Positions 33,926 through 46,700 of a DNA stretch of 64,000 bases are shown here, in pieces; positions within the stretch are counted from its first letter, which is position 1; each line of letters opens with the position of its first letter. A program made the translations under genes and the position numbers. The stretch comes from Psettodes erumei (taxonomy: Eukaryota; Chordata; Actinopteri; Pleuronectiformes; Psettodidae): assembly GCA_016785225.1 (NCBI GenBank), contig JAFBJZ010000107.1, positions 3,286,001 to 3,350,000 of the forward strand, read 5' to 3'. Under the pieces are notes generated by a model. That model saw nothing but the letters and a program-made list of their open reading frames with translations. It made no database searches and had not been told where the DNA came from.

Positions 33926-35603
33926 CAGAACGAGGGGAAGGAGGAACCAAAAATAATTCTATTGGACAAGGTACGAGCAATCGCAACAACTTTTCGGGAC
34001 AGTGGCAATTGAAATGCTCAGTGCGGGGCAAGTTGGGTGCTGCGTGCGCAGGGCATGTTGTGGTGGCATTAGACTGGTTGGAATAGGAGTAACTCATAAT
34101 TTAGGTCAGGAGTTTTAAGCGTGTCTGAAATGTCACTGGAGTGTGAGCTGATGAAAGAACCCACCGCTGATGTTTGCTTACTGTTGTGACAGTTGAGGCT
34201 GAAATGTTTTTTTTTTTCTCTCTCATTTTTTTTTTCATACGAAGCTCGGCCCTGTTTGATGGCTGGTCTGTACTTTAATACCTGGCAGCCTGCTAGCAAC
34301 ATACTGTAGTGTATAATTCAGCCCTGAGTGCTTACGTTAGAGCAGGCTTGGAGATAGTGGGGGTGGCGAGGGCAGGGAGAGCTGGGACTCGTAGTCCGCG
34401 GCAGGGGCTGTAAAGCAGGTCAACTGGGGCTTCAGGACTCTGTGTCCCAGAGTGCCTTGCCCTCGGCCATCCAGGAAAGGGAAGAGCCGCCAGCCTATCC
34501 TGACGAGGAGGTGTGGTGAGTGAGCAGCCGTCAGGCCAATGAGAGCAAGGGATGCGGAGCAGAGTTGTGGGCTGAAAATAGAGGGGGGTGGGGTGGCGGC
34601 GGCGGCGGTGGTGGTGGTGGTTGGAGGGGTAGGTGTCTGTTTGTGTGGGATCAGGCAAGGGCTTGCCTGTATGACTAGGGCCACTCGCAAGTTTCCTGTC
34701 TGGCAAAGCTGTAGCCCTGCCCAGAGACGGAGGCAGCAGAGCTGGCCGACAGGCAGGGGAGGCAGATAGGGCCCGGGAAACATTTTCTGCCTATTTGGTA
34801 AGCACGCCAAACACATCCACATACACATACACTGTGTCTTCAGACTGTGACGAAGAGGAGAGGAGAGGCGAGCAGGGGGAAATAAGTGCCATAACGAGTT
34901 GTGTGTGAAACAGCGGGAGGGAGATGGGGCTCGATAGAGTTCAGAGTTCTTGACCCACTTGCAGATAGAGGAGGGGAATGGCAAATAGGTCAGCGTCAGA
35001 GTGCGAGGTGCTGCACAGAACCCTGCTCGGAGAAGTCCTCGCTGTCTTAAAGTTTGTGCCCGCGTTGGGCTAACTTTTTAGCGTGCATGCTCGTTGTGCG
35101 TCGGCGTGGTGCTCATCTCATTCAGGCACGGCGCTTTTTTTTTTTTTTTTTAATGTTTTCATCCACTGCTGTGATTAAATGGCAGTGCTTCTATTATTAG
35201 CAGGGTGAAAAGATGAAGACAACTGCACATCCCGTGCCGCTGCGTCTTTTGGGATGTGAACGTAATTCCACAGAAACCACGGCATGTAATATTTTCCGTA
35301 GCAGAGCGACCACGCTGATAGCTGACAGAGTACAGGTGGGGTGCAGCGGCACGTTTGGGGGGAAAAAAAAGCTGTCGGTGACATCTCTTTTTGTTGCTGA
35401 GGGCGAGAATATGTGACACATCTTGTGACAAGCTGGATTTCACTGCTAGGGAAAGCTGCCTCAGCTCAGTCCATGCAATATTAAAGTATAACTAAAGCTC
35501 TGGTAACTCCACGCACTGCGCTCGAGAAGTTGTGTACTTGCCGATTGATTTGAGTTTCTCTCAGCTACTCACACCGTGGACAATCTCATGACATCTTTTT
35601 CTC

Positions 35604-35660
35604 CAGTCCCCCCTCCACCACCACCACTGCCACTGCCCCCCCACCCCCACCCCCACCCCG
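35604..35660. repeat. C-rich low-complexity tract
   Basis: CCACC/CCCCCA-type repeats, with G4 potential on the minus strand. Confidence 0.8.
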
Positions 35661-36081
35661 CCTCCTCACCAGCATCTTGTTAAAAGCAGATTCTAATCTC
35701 GCCTGTCATGTCCTGCTTGCTTGTGGCTCGTGGTTTGAAGACTTCACAGGAACCCTGACTGCACTGCTCGATAACTAGATGCATAATTTTTGGCTTTGCA
35801 TACTTGTTGAACCCGTTTCTTAAACGTGTGGGCATGGAGAGGGTACACGGAGAACACAGAACACGAAGACGCCCAGATTCTGGGAAAGCTTTTGGAATGC
35901 TGCTCAGAAAGTGGCAGCACACAACACTGGTGGCATTTTTTTTTTTTTTTTTTTCGTTTGCTGTCACAGAAAACGCGAGTTCCGGTGTGCCCCTCGCTGC
36001 CGTGGGGTGCCGCTCGCTACGGGAGAGATGTATGGTTAGCTCAAGTAAATTCCACCAAGAGGTTAAACCGGGACGCCATAT

Positions 36082-36136
36082 GTGTTTGTGTTTGTGTGTG
36101 CTTGTGTGCGTGCGTGCGTGCGCGCATGCGTGCGCG
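36082..36136. repeat. Alternating purine-pyrimidine tract (TG/GCGTGC)
   Basis: TGTGTG followed by GCGTGCGTGC and CGCGCATGCG-type text: an alternating run with Z-DNA potential. Confidence 0.8.
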
Positions 36137-38249
36137 TCTGTGTTACCAACAATAGACTCGAGGGGAATTGCAGGGGACTTCAGTGGCTGTGGGCAGGTCC
36201 AAGACACCACCCATCAATTTGGCGGTGAGGCTGAATACAGTTTGATATTCCTGTATGTTTGTGCCTACACCACTATGGCCTGAAACTAGCAGGTTCAGAC
36301 AGACTGAGAAGACAGGTTGCGTGATGTCGCCGTGGCAGTTTGAGGCTTTATTTTAGAGTAAAATGTTGGCTGCATACAATATACTACATGTAACGGTCAT
36401 TATGTTTGTTCAAAGTTTTTTTTTTGTTTTGTTTTGTTTTTTTTGGGGGGGGGGTTATGTGGTGAAACGATGCATTGCGGCCCGTTTTTTGTTCTTTCTG
36501 TGCTTCACGGCGCATCTGTGCTGCCGTTCCGCTTCTTTACGTTCCCGTGCGCGCTCCCATCACGTTTACCTGCGGTTCAGCTTCGCTCGCCGGCCCCTTC
36601 CACGGTCCACGCGGCTTCAGCTTCCCCCTAATGTTTGGTTCCCCTGGTCAGCTGCTCAGTACACCGCAGCTTCCAGCCTGACTAGGCAGACAGACCCCTC
36701 TCTGTTGTTTTTCTGTTGTTGTGCTGAAGTCCAGGGGGAGTAAAGGGGCTTCTTCTGTTCTCTTCTGGGACATGTATTATGGAGAGGCCAACACAACCTG
36801 ATCAAATTAGAGTGCGAGGGTAAGAGGCTGGGATGTTTTTCAGGGTGGGGGCGAAGCTAGCCTTGAATTTTTCGCACTTAGATGATGTCTTTTGGTGATT
36901 TGTTAGACTTAGTTTAGGTTTTTACATGCTTAATATATTGTAAAAAACAACAACAAACATGAATGATTTGAAAGGGTGGGCTTCATCGGTCTAATTTATC
37001 ATTTTATTGACAGTAAGGTGGGCACTACAGACACCACAATCTCCTTTTCAATTAAACACAAAGGCCAGCTGATCGGGACGGGGGTATGCGGCCGATACGA
37101 TGCCGCCTGCGTGCTGACGTAGTGAATCGGTTCGTGAGGGAAACGGAAGAGAAGAGGTGCGGGCAAGGATGGCGAGACAGCGACGGGCGGGTGGGTCTGC
37201 GATGCGTCGGGGAAGCGGGCCTGTAGGGCGGTGGGCGCAGCGCAGCGCAGAGGCCGAGACAGAGATGGAGCAATGATGAGATGAGAGCGACAGATGAGAG
37301 AGGGAGAGAGGGAGGGTCAGACAGTAGGGACAGGGAGAGCGAGCGAGCAGAGAACTGGTCATCTGATAACAGAGCGGGTTCTGTTACACGCCTGCCACAG
37401 ACTCACAGGAAGTCCTCTTTCCCTGTCGGGCCGCGCATGCACAGAGCGGCGCAGCTGGGGGGGGGGGGGGCACGTCGGGCCCGCGGACTGACCGACCGGC
37501 TTGGGTTCTGCTGGTGGACGCTGCTGCGTTGGGCTGCACCGCTGCGTTGCGTGCGATTTTTAGGTTTTGGTTACACTTCCTGGTTGGCAGCATGGCAGCA
37601 TCAGAGCATGTTACTCAAGCTAAAAGGAACTGCCGACTGTGGATGTGGTTTTATTGCACTGCAGCTCGAGAAAGGCTGCTGTCCCGAAACATCAGGCCGA
37701 TTACTCCACGATGAAATGTCCACCGAAAGACAAAAGCAGAGAGTGCCTGTGATGTATGGCTGTTGAACACTGTATGTACTGTATGTGCAATGTACGCTGT
37801 TTTGGTTTCTCTACACGCAGTGGCCACAAAAATAGAAACACTTGCCCAGTGCAATGCAGTGTGAAACACCACCTTATTTGAGATGATCGGCTGCATGCTG
37901 CGCTTTTTAGCGGAGAGAAATTGAGCCCCGTCGTATCGTTGTAGTTAGGATTTTTTTTGTTTCATTTACACAAGGAGGAGCAACTCACCGACTCAAAAAT
38001 GACCTCGGAATTTTCTCACAATTTTAACTCTCACTGCATCAAAACCAGTTTGGAAAAAAAAGGAAGATGTTTGTTTGGCAGAAGTCACAGCTGTCGTATT
38101 AGACTGCATCAGACTGAATTAATTTGCTTCTCTGGGCGCTCTTTATGTTTGCTAGCCTTTCTCTGAACGTTGATAAGAAGGAGCAAGGAGACAGAATACA
38201 GACGCACAAATAGTTAGCAGTCGCTACAGATCTCGCTTTTACAGTTCCT

Positions 38250-38263
38250 TTGCCATCTGGCGG
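38250..38263 (-). promoter_or_regulatory. CTCF-like motif, reverse
   Basis: Reads CCGCCAGATGGCAA on the minus strand, very close to the CTCF core. Its orientation is convergent with the forward motif at 21619. Motif match only. Confidence 0.4.
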
Positions 38264-38899
38264 CATAAAACTCAGACCTTTTTTTTTATACGGACGTCAT
38301 AAAACCCCCCACTGGCTTCCTTACATTAAACTTTGCCCGACTTATGGGCGGTCACCTTTCTTCTTGTTTAAGCAGGTTACACCAGGTAACTGAATGAGAT
38401 CTCACGAGTTTATCATTGACATCTGAGCTGGATTCTTAGGCCACCATGCGCTCAGGAGTTACGAGTGAGCTTGCGAGTTGGAACACCCTGCCTCGCCCAC
38501 CACCTTTTCACTGGCTTTGTGTCTGTGTTTTGGCAGCACTTCCTGGTTAGTTTTCTCGTGCTGAGCTGCCGGGGGCCGAGTCCAGTCCTCGCAACTTCAG
38601 CTTTATCAGTCCCTTGCCCTCTTCCTGCTTCGCTCCCAATATGACCAATCAGGTTTCCTTCAACTACTGGCAGCAGTGAGTCACTTGGCCATGGCCCTTG
38701 TTCAAAACCCGCTTTTCCAAGGAACTGCCACCCCCTCCCCATTCCGATTATCTTGCAACATCCTCTTTGTCCAACCTTGAACTATCTTGACCTGAGTGAA
38801 GTGATTCCCCCTGCAGCAGGGCGCGCTAGGCGGGCCTGTTGTCGTAGAGGGCAGTTAGTGATAGTCAGTGAAATGAGGACAGGATTTAAAAAAAAAAAA

Positions 38900-38903
38900 G
38901 AGA

Positions 38904-38939
<36 letters not shown>

Positions 38940-38940
38940 A
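38900..38940. repeat. (GA)n tract
   Basis: GAGAGA repeat preceded by a poly(A) run. Confidence 0.9.
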
Positions 38941-40733
38941 ATGATAATGAAAGGGTCAGGGAAGTACAGGCAGGAGCAAAGGGCCAACCCATTTCTTCAG
39001 CTTGCCATCTAATATCTGGATTTTTTTTTTCTTTAGTTGTTTTCAGTTCTGCGTTTGCTGCCGTTGCTTTTCTTTTGCACTGTAATCTGAACGCAAACAC
39101 TTGTGGTTGAAATAGATGAATTACTCCGATAGCGAGTGAGCCACCGAACGCCGAGTCTTCACCTGAGGAAAAATTGGGAGTAACCTGATGGAATTGTTCT
39201 CTTGTAAAAAGCAGTACGCTTATACCCCTTCACGAGGCGTTTTGGTCTAAAATGAGCAACCGCTCTGTGTGTCAGTACTAAAAGGTGGCACTTCTCCGCT
39301 CCATTAACGTTTATGGTTCGAGGGATCAATGATTCGGTTATGTTTGCTCTTATTGCTCCCTGTTAAAGTCGGGCAGCTCGGTAGTCTTGAGTTGTGCATT
39401 GGTTTTATGAGGCAGTCGCTTTTTTGCATGCCGTTAAACATCCAGTTCGGGATAACAGAATTCCACTATATTTGCTTTTGAGGTCGGACCAAACGGCTCT
39501 CTCCGATGGAAAGTATAAGTGCAGAACCCACCTGAATGATTTAACTTTTTTTGGATGGTCTGATAGTAACGCCCTTTATGTTATCCTTCGCTTGAGTTTG
39601 GTAAATCCTCAAAAAAATGGTTGTATGCTGCTTTTTAAAAGTGCGGGTAAGTTATTTATTTTCTTGGCTATCTAAGAAACATCAGAGGTTGCACAGGGTT
39701 AACAGTTTGTTCCTTTGTATTTTAGGAATGACTGGTATGTGTCAGCCAAAGACAGAGATACTCTGAGAGTGGAAATCTTGCAGGCCTTCTGTAGATGATA
39801 CACATCAGGCAAAATAAAAGTACTTTTCCCAACTGCGACCACAGTCTGATATCAAAGTGTTTGCCTGCGAATGACAAGCAAATTGGGTGTGACTGTCTTG
39901 GCATAGATATGAAGGGCCCAGGCACGGCGCGTTCAACCGAAAACAAACGGCTGAACGGAGGACTGCCGTTGGTTGTTCCGTCCCCGAAAGGCAAAAATTT
40001 GGATCTCCGTCCTCGCCTGCGTGTCGATTTATAAGGGAAGGGGGCAGAGGGACGTTGGAGGCTCGATGGAGTCGAGGGTGGGGACGGGACGGGTGGGTCC
40101 TGCCTGACGGCATTTGACTTGCAAAGCAGGCCTGATCGCTCGCGGACGGGGCGCCGACAGGAGGCCAGGGAGCGCCAGGGCCGCGGACAGCTGCCGCGCC
40201 GCTTTGTGTCGGGCCGTGGGCCTCGTCACCCGCAGCCATGAATTAGTGATAAGGAATGTTTCAAGTCATGAGGAGGTGTCAGGATCAGGTTTGTCGCGCC
40301 GCGTTCTCCCTGCTTTCCTCGGTGCTCTTTGCGGGGGGGGTTATCTGGGGACAGGTGGCTCCTGCGCCGGCCCTCCGCGCTTCGTTGGCACTGAATCGAG
40401 TTAGCGCGTGCGTGTGTTTCTGCGTGCGCACGCGTGTGTTTTATCTCCTCTCAGCTCAGCGTCTTTACCCCCACAAAGCCGTGACCCGGGGTCAGCTGTG
40501 TACGTCCCGGGGGGATAACGCCCTGCGCGTCCGGTGCAAGTGCCGTGCGTCCGTGTCGGTGAAAAGCGGGTTGGCTCGGGGCTGGATGGGCTCGCAGAGA
40601 TCTATTTCCGCCCGTGAAGGACGTGCCCGGTAGCCGCGTGGTTGCCCTCTTCCCCCTCGCTCCGTCTTCCCCACCTCCGCTGCGCTCTGCTCCCTCTCCC
40701 TCCCTCTGCCATATCTCTTTGTCTTTCCTCAGC

Positions 40734-40753
40734 ATATATATATATATATATAT
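40734..40753. repeat. (TA)n tract
   Basis: About ten TA units in otherwise GC-rich DNA. Confidence 0.9.
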
Positions 40754-41621
40754 TCAGACGAGGAGCTGGATTGTAAAATTTTGCTCATGTCGTGAGAGTC
40801 TTTTTTTAAAAAAAAATTATCAGAGCTCTGTGAAAGGCACAGGCCGTGTTTGCAGTGGCTTTGTGGTTGGCTTCCTATCAGGATGAAATTGGGTTAAGGG
40901 AGCCGTTTTTTTCCCCATTAGTCAAACAAAGCGCTGCCCTAAAATAAGACCTGCGTTATTCGAATGTCCGAACTTTCATTCGAATGACCTCGTATGTCCA
41001 AGTGTTTTGCTGAAAATGGAAACGAATAAAAGCAGCGACGTTATCGGCCCATTTAAGGGGGGGGGGTCGCGATGGGCTGGAAGGCGTGTCTGCTCCCTCT
41101 CCCCCGCCTGCCTCTTTTTCAAAGCTCTTACCTCGCACTGACATGTTGCCAGATCTCAAGGTGTGGCGGCGGATAGGCGTTGCTTGCTTGCAGGGTGAGA
41201 CATTGGAGTGGAGAGAAGAGAAGAGGTGAACACAGGTGAACTGGCGTGAAAGAGGAGAGGCGGCCAGGTTAGGCAGGTTTGGTAGTGGGGTGTAGCGTAC
41301 AAACATACCGGGAGGGTTGGTCTGAAGGAATGTTGCTGTGGCAGAGAGCGACGCACTCGACGCATCCTAACCCCCCCCCAACCCCTCTTAACCTCACCCC
41401 CTGCTGGGTCTCCCCGACAGATGGAGGGGGGAGGAGAGTCGGGGGGGTTGGGGGCATCCCATATGGATGTTTTATGCGCGTGCGCATTTTGTGCGTCGCT
41501 GATGTCACTGCGCCGCCTTTGCCTTACGTGAACGTGTTAATGGCGAAATTGAGGATGGCCTGTTCTGCCGAAACTCCCCCTCCCACTGCGCAGGGTTCAG
41601 TCGATCATTTTAATCCCCCCC

Positions 41622-41646
41622 CACACACACACACACACACACACAC
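41622..41646. repeat. (CA)n microsatellite
   Basis: CA run following a C tract. Confidence 0.9.
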
Positions 41647-43259
41647 GTGAGCGAGGGGACAGCCTTTCCTGAAACTTGGCACAGAGTGCAGGGGTGGGGT
41701 AACCAGCTCAGACCGGATTGACAACCTCCCTTTTTAATACTGTTCCCTCGCAGCTCGTTGCGTGTCCTCTTCCTCCTCCCATGGAGTTTTTCCACAGGGT
41801 CTGCTCTGGCAGCCCCCCCCCACCCCCCCACCCCCAGCACCTCCCTCTCTTCCCTCCCTGGCTCTCCACTGACACAGAGCGCACGAGCTGCACAGCCCAG
41901 CTCCCAGCATGCACTCTGATCCCCACTGCCCTCTGCCTATCCGTCCTCCGCGACCTCTTGCTCGGTGTCTTGCGCGAGTGCATGCGCACGCGTCCCGTAG
42001 ATGTAGGCATAAACACGAGGAAACGGGCACCCGGCCCACCTGCACACACACGCACACAGACACACACAGACGGCACAGTGCATAAACATCTTCGCTTATT
42101 CACCCACTCGTGGTGCTTCAGCAGGCAAAAGCCTGGCCCAGCGCTACTCTTTACTCCGAGCCATCAAAAACCGAATTATTGCACATTGTCACACTTGCTG
42201 TTGTGCGATTTTTTTTTTTTTTTTTGCAGTGAATGTGTAAATGCACCTGTTGTGCCGGTGGATTTGCTTCGAAAGCGGACATAACACCCGGCGCTGTTGT
42301 GTTACTTGGGGCGCTCTCTAAGGGCTTTTGGGCCCGGCGAGGAGGAATGAAATGTTTGAATTGGCAGTTTTGGCTGCTGTAATTTATTTTTTGGCTCCTT
42401 GTGCGAGCTACCGCTCACAAAAAAAAGTTAGATCGAGCATTCACCGTAAAGTACTCGCTGTGGAGTTCAGATCAGCGCGCAGCACTTATCTGGTGTTGGT
42501 GAGGGCTTTTCGTGTTGACGGCCTGGGTTTGGAAAAAAAAAAACGCACGTTTTCATGGAAAATGGCGACGTGTTGCCATGAAAGATCAGTTCCCGAGGTT
42601 TTGCACCGCCATGAAGTTTATGAACGAAGACGCCCGGTTAGAGCGAATCGTTTTTGATTTCATTGAGAGGCCGGACAAAGTCCGCGCACGGTTCACCCAC
42701 ATAAAAGTCCCGGGCATACAGCAGGTAGGACAGAGAGGAATATGTTGAACGCACGACTTTGAGTCGTCACTGGCTTCGCTTGAAGTCCCCTGTCGCAAGC
42801 GCCGTTTCCTGCGAACTGGTTAGTTTCAACTTGTCGGAGCTGTTTCTGGTTCTGGTTGCAGTTCATCTGCGTTTGCCAGATGCTGACGTGATTTTATTTT
42901 GAGACAATTTCTTCTTCGTATGAATTAAGTGTCTTGTCACACCTTCCTTTGAGCTCTTTGAGGTTTAATTGCCAAACCTGTTTGAAAGCCGATAGCAATG
43001 CTCATTGCCACGTGACGTGACGTGACCCGACTTTTGTAGAGATGGCTCGGACCTTTTGGTTGTGCACTGTGTGTACGTGTGTATTTCTGACCCATGAATG
43101 AATGTTCCCCTCTCCCTTCTATGTCCAACTGATCATTTATTTCTCTCTTTTTTCTTCCCCCTCCTATCCGACCCCACGCAGACAGGCACACGGACAGACG
43201 GCAGGACGGATACACGGGTGGGGGCTGTGCTCGGCGGCTCGGCGGCAGGCTGGTGGAAG

Positions 43260-43745
43260 ATGTCGTCAGGAGCCGGTGGGAGGGGCGGAAGGCAGCTCAG
43301 GGGGACGGCAAGCGGCGGGGCTGGAGGAGGGAGAGGAGGGGCGGGGGAGGCAGAGGAAGGCCCCGTCGGGATCCCTTTCCCCGAGCACAGCGCAGACATC
43401 CTGGGCAGCCTGAACAAGCAGCGGCTCAGCGGGCTGCTGTGCGACGTCCTCCTGGTCACTCAGGATCGGGAGTTCCCGGCGCACCGCTCCGTCCTGGCCT
43501 CCTGCAGCTCGTACTTCCACAAGCTCTTCACTTCAGGCGCCGCTGCTGACCAGCAGAACATCTACAGCATCGACTTTGTGGCGGCAGAGGCTCTGGGAGC
43601 GTTGCTGGACTTTGCCTACACGGCCACATTGACAGTCAGCCACAGCAGCGTGGCTGACATCCTTGCCGCCGCGCGTCTCCTGGAAATCTCACCCGTCCAG
43701 GACGTCTGTACACACCTGCTGGACACCAAAGTGCTCTCCCCGCCG
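43260..43745 (+). CDS. zbtb7a: zbtb7a coding exon 1 (BTB domain)
   Basis: The exon's acceptor (CCCACGCAG) lies at 43173-43181, leaving 78 untranslated bases that are also open in frame. The start is chosen as the first Met after that acceptor (TGGAAGATGTCG). Ends SPP at donor GTACAG. Reading through would stop seven residues later, so splicing is required for a full protein. Confidence 0.9.
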
Positions 43746-46700
43746 GTACAGCATCATTATTGAACTAGAAGTGACAGTCAAGTGTGTTACAGTCGAGTTT
43801 GAGCTCCGAGATGAGATGTGGTCTGCTCCGCCTTTTATGAGTTAGTGACACCTTAAGCAACCCCGTTGTAAGTGGCAAAACACAGACCGTGTAAGACACA
43901 GAACAGGTCATGTTCCACTCATTCAGTCTCCGGTTCAGCCTTCATTAAACAGGCGACATAGTCAAGCTTACATCACGGCCTTTATCAGTCTCTCACACTA
44001 TGCCAAACGCACGCCCACAGCCTTGGGGTTAGTTCAACACTTACTCACTCGGAGCCAATAGCATGTGTGGAAGGACAGCGTGCTCTTTCGCAGGCTACAG
44101 ACACAGCACATCGCAGCTACACTTCAGCACTATCAAGTATAGCTGTGATATGCTGTGTCGGAATACATGATGTTCCGCATCATGCGATAAATGGCGACGC
44201 TGCGCTGTCGCGATCGCGCGCGTCGGAAAGCCTGGACGTCGAATGTCCGTGGGGGTCCCAACCCGTGCCGCTGCCGTCTGTGGCCATTTCGAAGTGATGT
44301 TACGTTAGTGCGCGTTTACCTCCCTCGACAACCCATAAAGACGTCAACACTCACGTGTTTTAAGAGGTGGCGAACGCGCTAATGAAAACACATATGGGGC
44401 TCGATGCTGTTTTATTGTGCTTTACGTACACAGTGGTTAGCAGGTTGTTTTACCAATTAGTTCTTATCCTCTCATTGCCCGTGCATGTACCCATGAGCAT
44501 ACTCAGCCCCTGGGTGCGCATCCAGGATACCCAGATAGTGATCTGCCCATGCTGGTAGGCCTTACATTTGTAAATTTAGACTTCCCAGTCAGCCTGATTT
44601 CTTTAAGATCCTTTTTTTTCCTCCTGTATTTTGCCGCCGCACTTCCCCTGCACAAAGTTGATGACGACTGATTTAATTCTGTACTTCATGTTCCCCGCCA
44701 TGTTTCCCTGCAGGCGGGCAGTGAGCGAAGAGATGAAGACGAAGATGAGGACGGAAAGGGCAGAGGGGGCAAGGAGCAGGGGAACCGGGTGCGGGCCCGG
44801 GAGTACCTGGAGTACTTCCAGAGAGGGGCGCCCTGGAGCAGCAGCTGCAGCACGCCGGAGCTCAGGGACCTGCCTACACACCTGCACTTTAACCACGGCA
44901 ATGGCCCCAGCAATGGGGCTCCTGGTGGCCACGGTGAGTACTACTACCCCTTGGCCCAGGCCCCGACGCAGGAGCCAGAGGAAGAGGACGAGGACGAAGA
45001 GGAAGATGACGATGGGGAGGCAGTGCAGGGGAACGGAGCCAGCCTGGGGTCGTCGTACTACCCTCCGTCCCAAAACGGGCACTTCTACCTCCCCCCTGAG
45101 TCTCGGGGGCAGGAGATAGAAGTGGAGGACGGGAGTCGGGAGGCAATGGTGAGGGAGAGGGGTTCGGCCAGTGCCCTCCTGCAGCAGATGATGGACTCCA
45201 TCGAGAGGCAAAAGGAGCGCGCAACGACCGGGGAGGAACCAGGAGACGGGGACGACCCCGACATGGAATTTTACTTGAATTATTTTAACAGCACACAGCA
45301 CGAGGATACAGCTTCTGCTGCTGTGACACAGGGAGTGCCACCGCTGTGGTTAACGCGGGGCAGCACGGGCCAAGACAGAGTCGTGGGAGAGAGAGGCAGC
45401 GGGGTCAGAGGAGGAGGAGGTGGAGGAGAGAGGAAGATGCGCTCGAAGGCCTTCCAGAAGTGCCCCATATGCTCCAAGGTCATTCAAGGAGCAGGCAAGC
45501 TACCCCGCCACATCCGAACACATACGGGAGAGAAACCCTACGAATGCGCCATCTGCAAAGTGCGCTTTACCAGGTAAGCCCAATTAATGGAGTGACAACC
45601 CGTGTCACATGTGCTAATAGTCTTGGATTTGGCACTGCGGACAAACCGCCAAGCAGTGGGGAACGCCACAAAGCCAAGGGCGGGAGTATTAGCGCTAACC
45701 AACTTAGCTTTGCATTAGGGCGGCAGCGCAGTTAGTAAAGCTAAATGTTTACCTTGACGGCGGACAGGCCGAGAGACCCGACCGGGCTTTTTCACAGCGC
45801 CACGCTGTAGCCAAATGCTAATCGAAATGGCTTGCAGAAGACTCCAGCTTTGAGAGAGGGGGGTCAGGTGGTTATAAAGGCCTGCTTTATTATGACAACC
45901 TTCATAGCAAAGTCCTGGAAATTTAGCATAAGGGTCCTATAAAAGTAGGCTGCGCCACGGCAGCGTTATCTAGTGGAGGGCTGCTATAAAGTGCCGTGCT
46001 CTGATACAGAGGGGGGATCACAGGCCCTGAATGGTGATCTCTGTGCTCCAATGCAGTAATTTGAACTTTTGATCTCTGGTTATGTTGATTATTGCCCACG
46101 GCAGAGTAGTTACAACCCCCACCCCCCCACCTCCACCTCCCCCACCTCGGTCACTCCTTTACCTCTCTAATGAAATCTGCCATGTGCCGCTCAGATAAAT
46201 GTGGCTCGTCCACAGCGGGGCACATGGTTTCCCCGTATTTATCAGTCCTGTCTTTTCTTCGAAATCATTCCTTTAATTAATTAATCAGCGGTGTTGCGCT
46301 GGAAATAGATGCGGTAGCCTAGAAATACCCAGAACCTCTGCTGGCATGACAGGTAGGGAAGACCAATCTGAATTTGCCTTCTAGCTAAATTCGACCAGCA
46401 GTGGGAAGGGGGTATTGTAATCTTAATCCTGTTTGATCAGGGTTAAGAGTGCGCCTCGCACGGTAATAAATCACTCCCGTCCTTTAAATAATTCACCTCT
46501 GTCAGTGTGCCACTTTGTTCCCGAGGCTCGCGTGTGCGTTTCTCCTCACCCGTATTTGCGTTTCGTTGTCCATTTCTCACACGTGGGACACAGTTTGCAG
46601 GGACCTGTAGGCGGTGGCGAGCGGGTTTATTTGTTTGCTTGAATGACAACTAATCCACTTACACGGCAAGTGCTGGGGCGCGCACGCGCCCGTGCGCGCT

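Larger units (their letters stand above)
31600..43181 (+). other. Upstream region / presumed 5' intron of zbtb7a
   Basis: About 11.5 kb without a recognisable protein family. It is purine- and GC-rich in blocks (33280-33570, 33600-33930, 36480-37600, 39900-42000) and contains GA, CA, TA and C/G runs, a possible leader exon ending at 33569, a CTCF-like motif at 38250 and a phase-compatible open stretch at 42578-42724. In mammals ZBTB7A has a non-coding first exon and a large first intron, which this layout would fit. Confidence 0.5.

Noticed and set aside
34337..34984. Minus-strand ORF of 215 codons
   Set aside because: Low-complexity Pro/Ser/Leu product of GC-rich DNA, no family resemblance, no splice or start context; likely chance.
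35680..36210. Minus-strand ORF of 176 codons
   Set aside because: Crosses a CA/GC alternating repeat and a poly(T) run; repeat-driven.
39314..39325. Possible tRNA/SINE B-box (GGTTCGAGGGA)
   Set aside because: No matching A-box upstream and no cloverleaf can be drawn.
41718..42284. Plus-strand ORF of 188 codons upstream of zbtb7a
   Set aside because: Composition reflects C-rich and CA-repeat DNA; no recognisable domain and no phase-compatible donor at its end.
44603..45301. Minus-strand ORF of 232 codons
   Set aside because: Antisense shadow of zbtb7a exon 2, whose codon bias keeps the opposite frame open.
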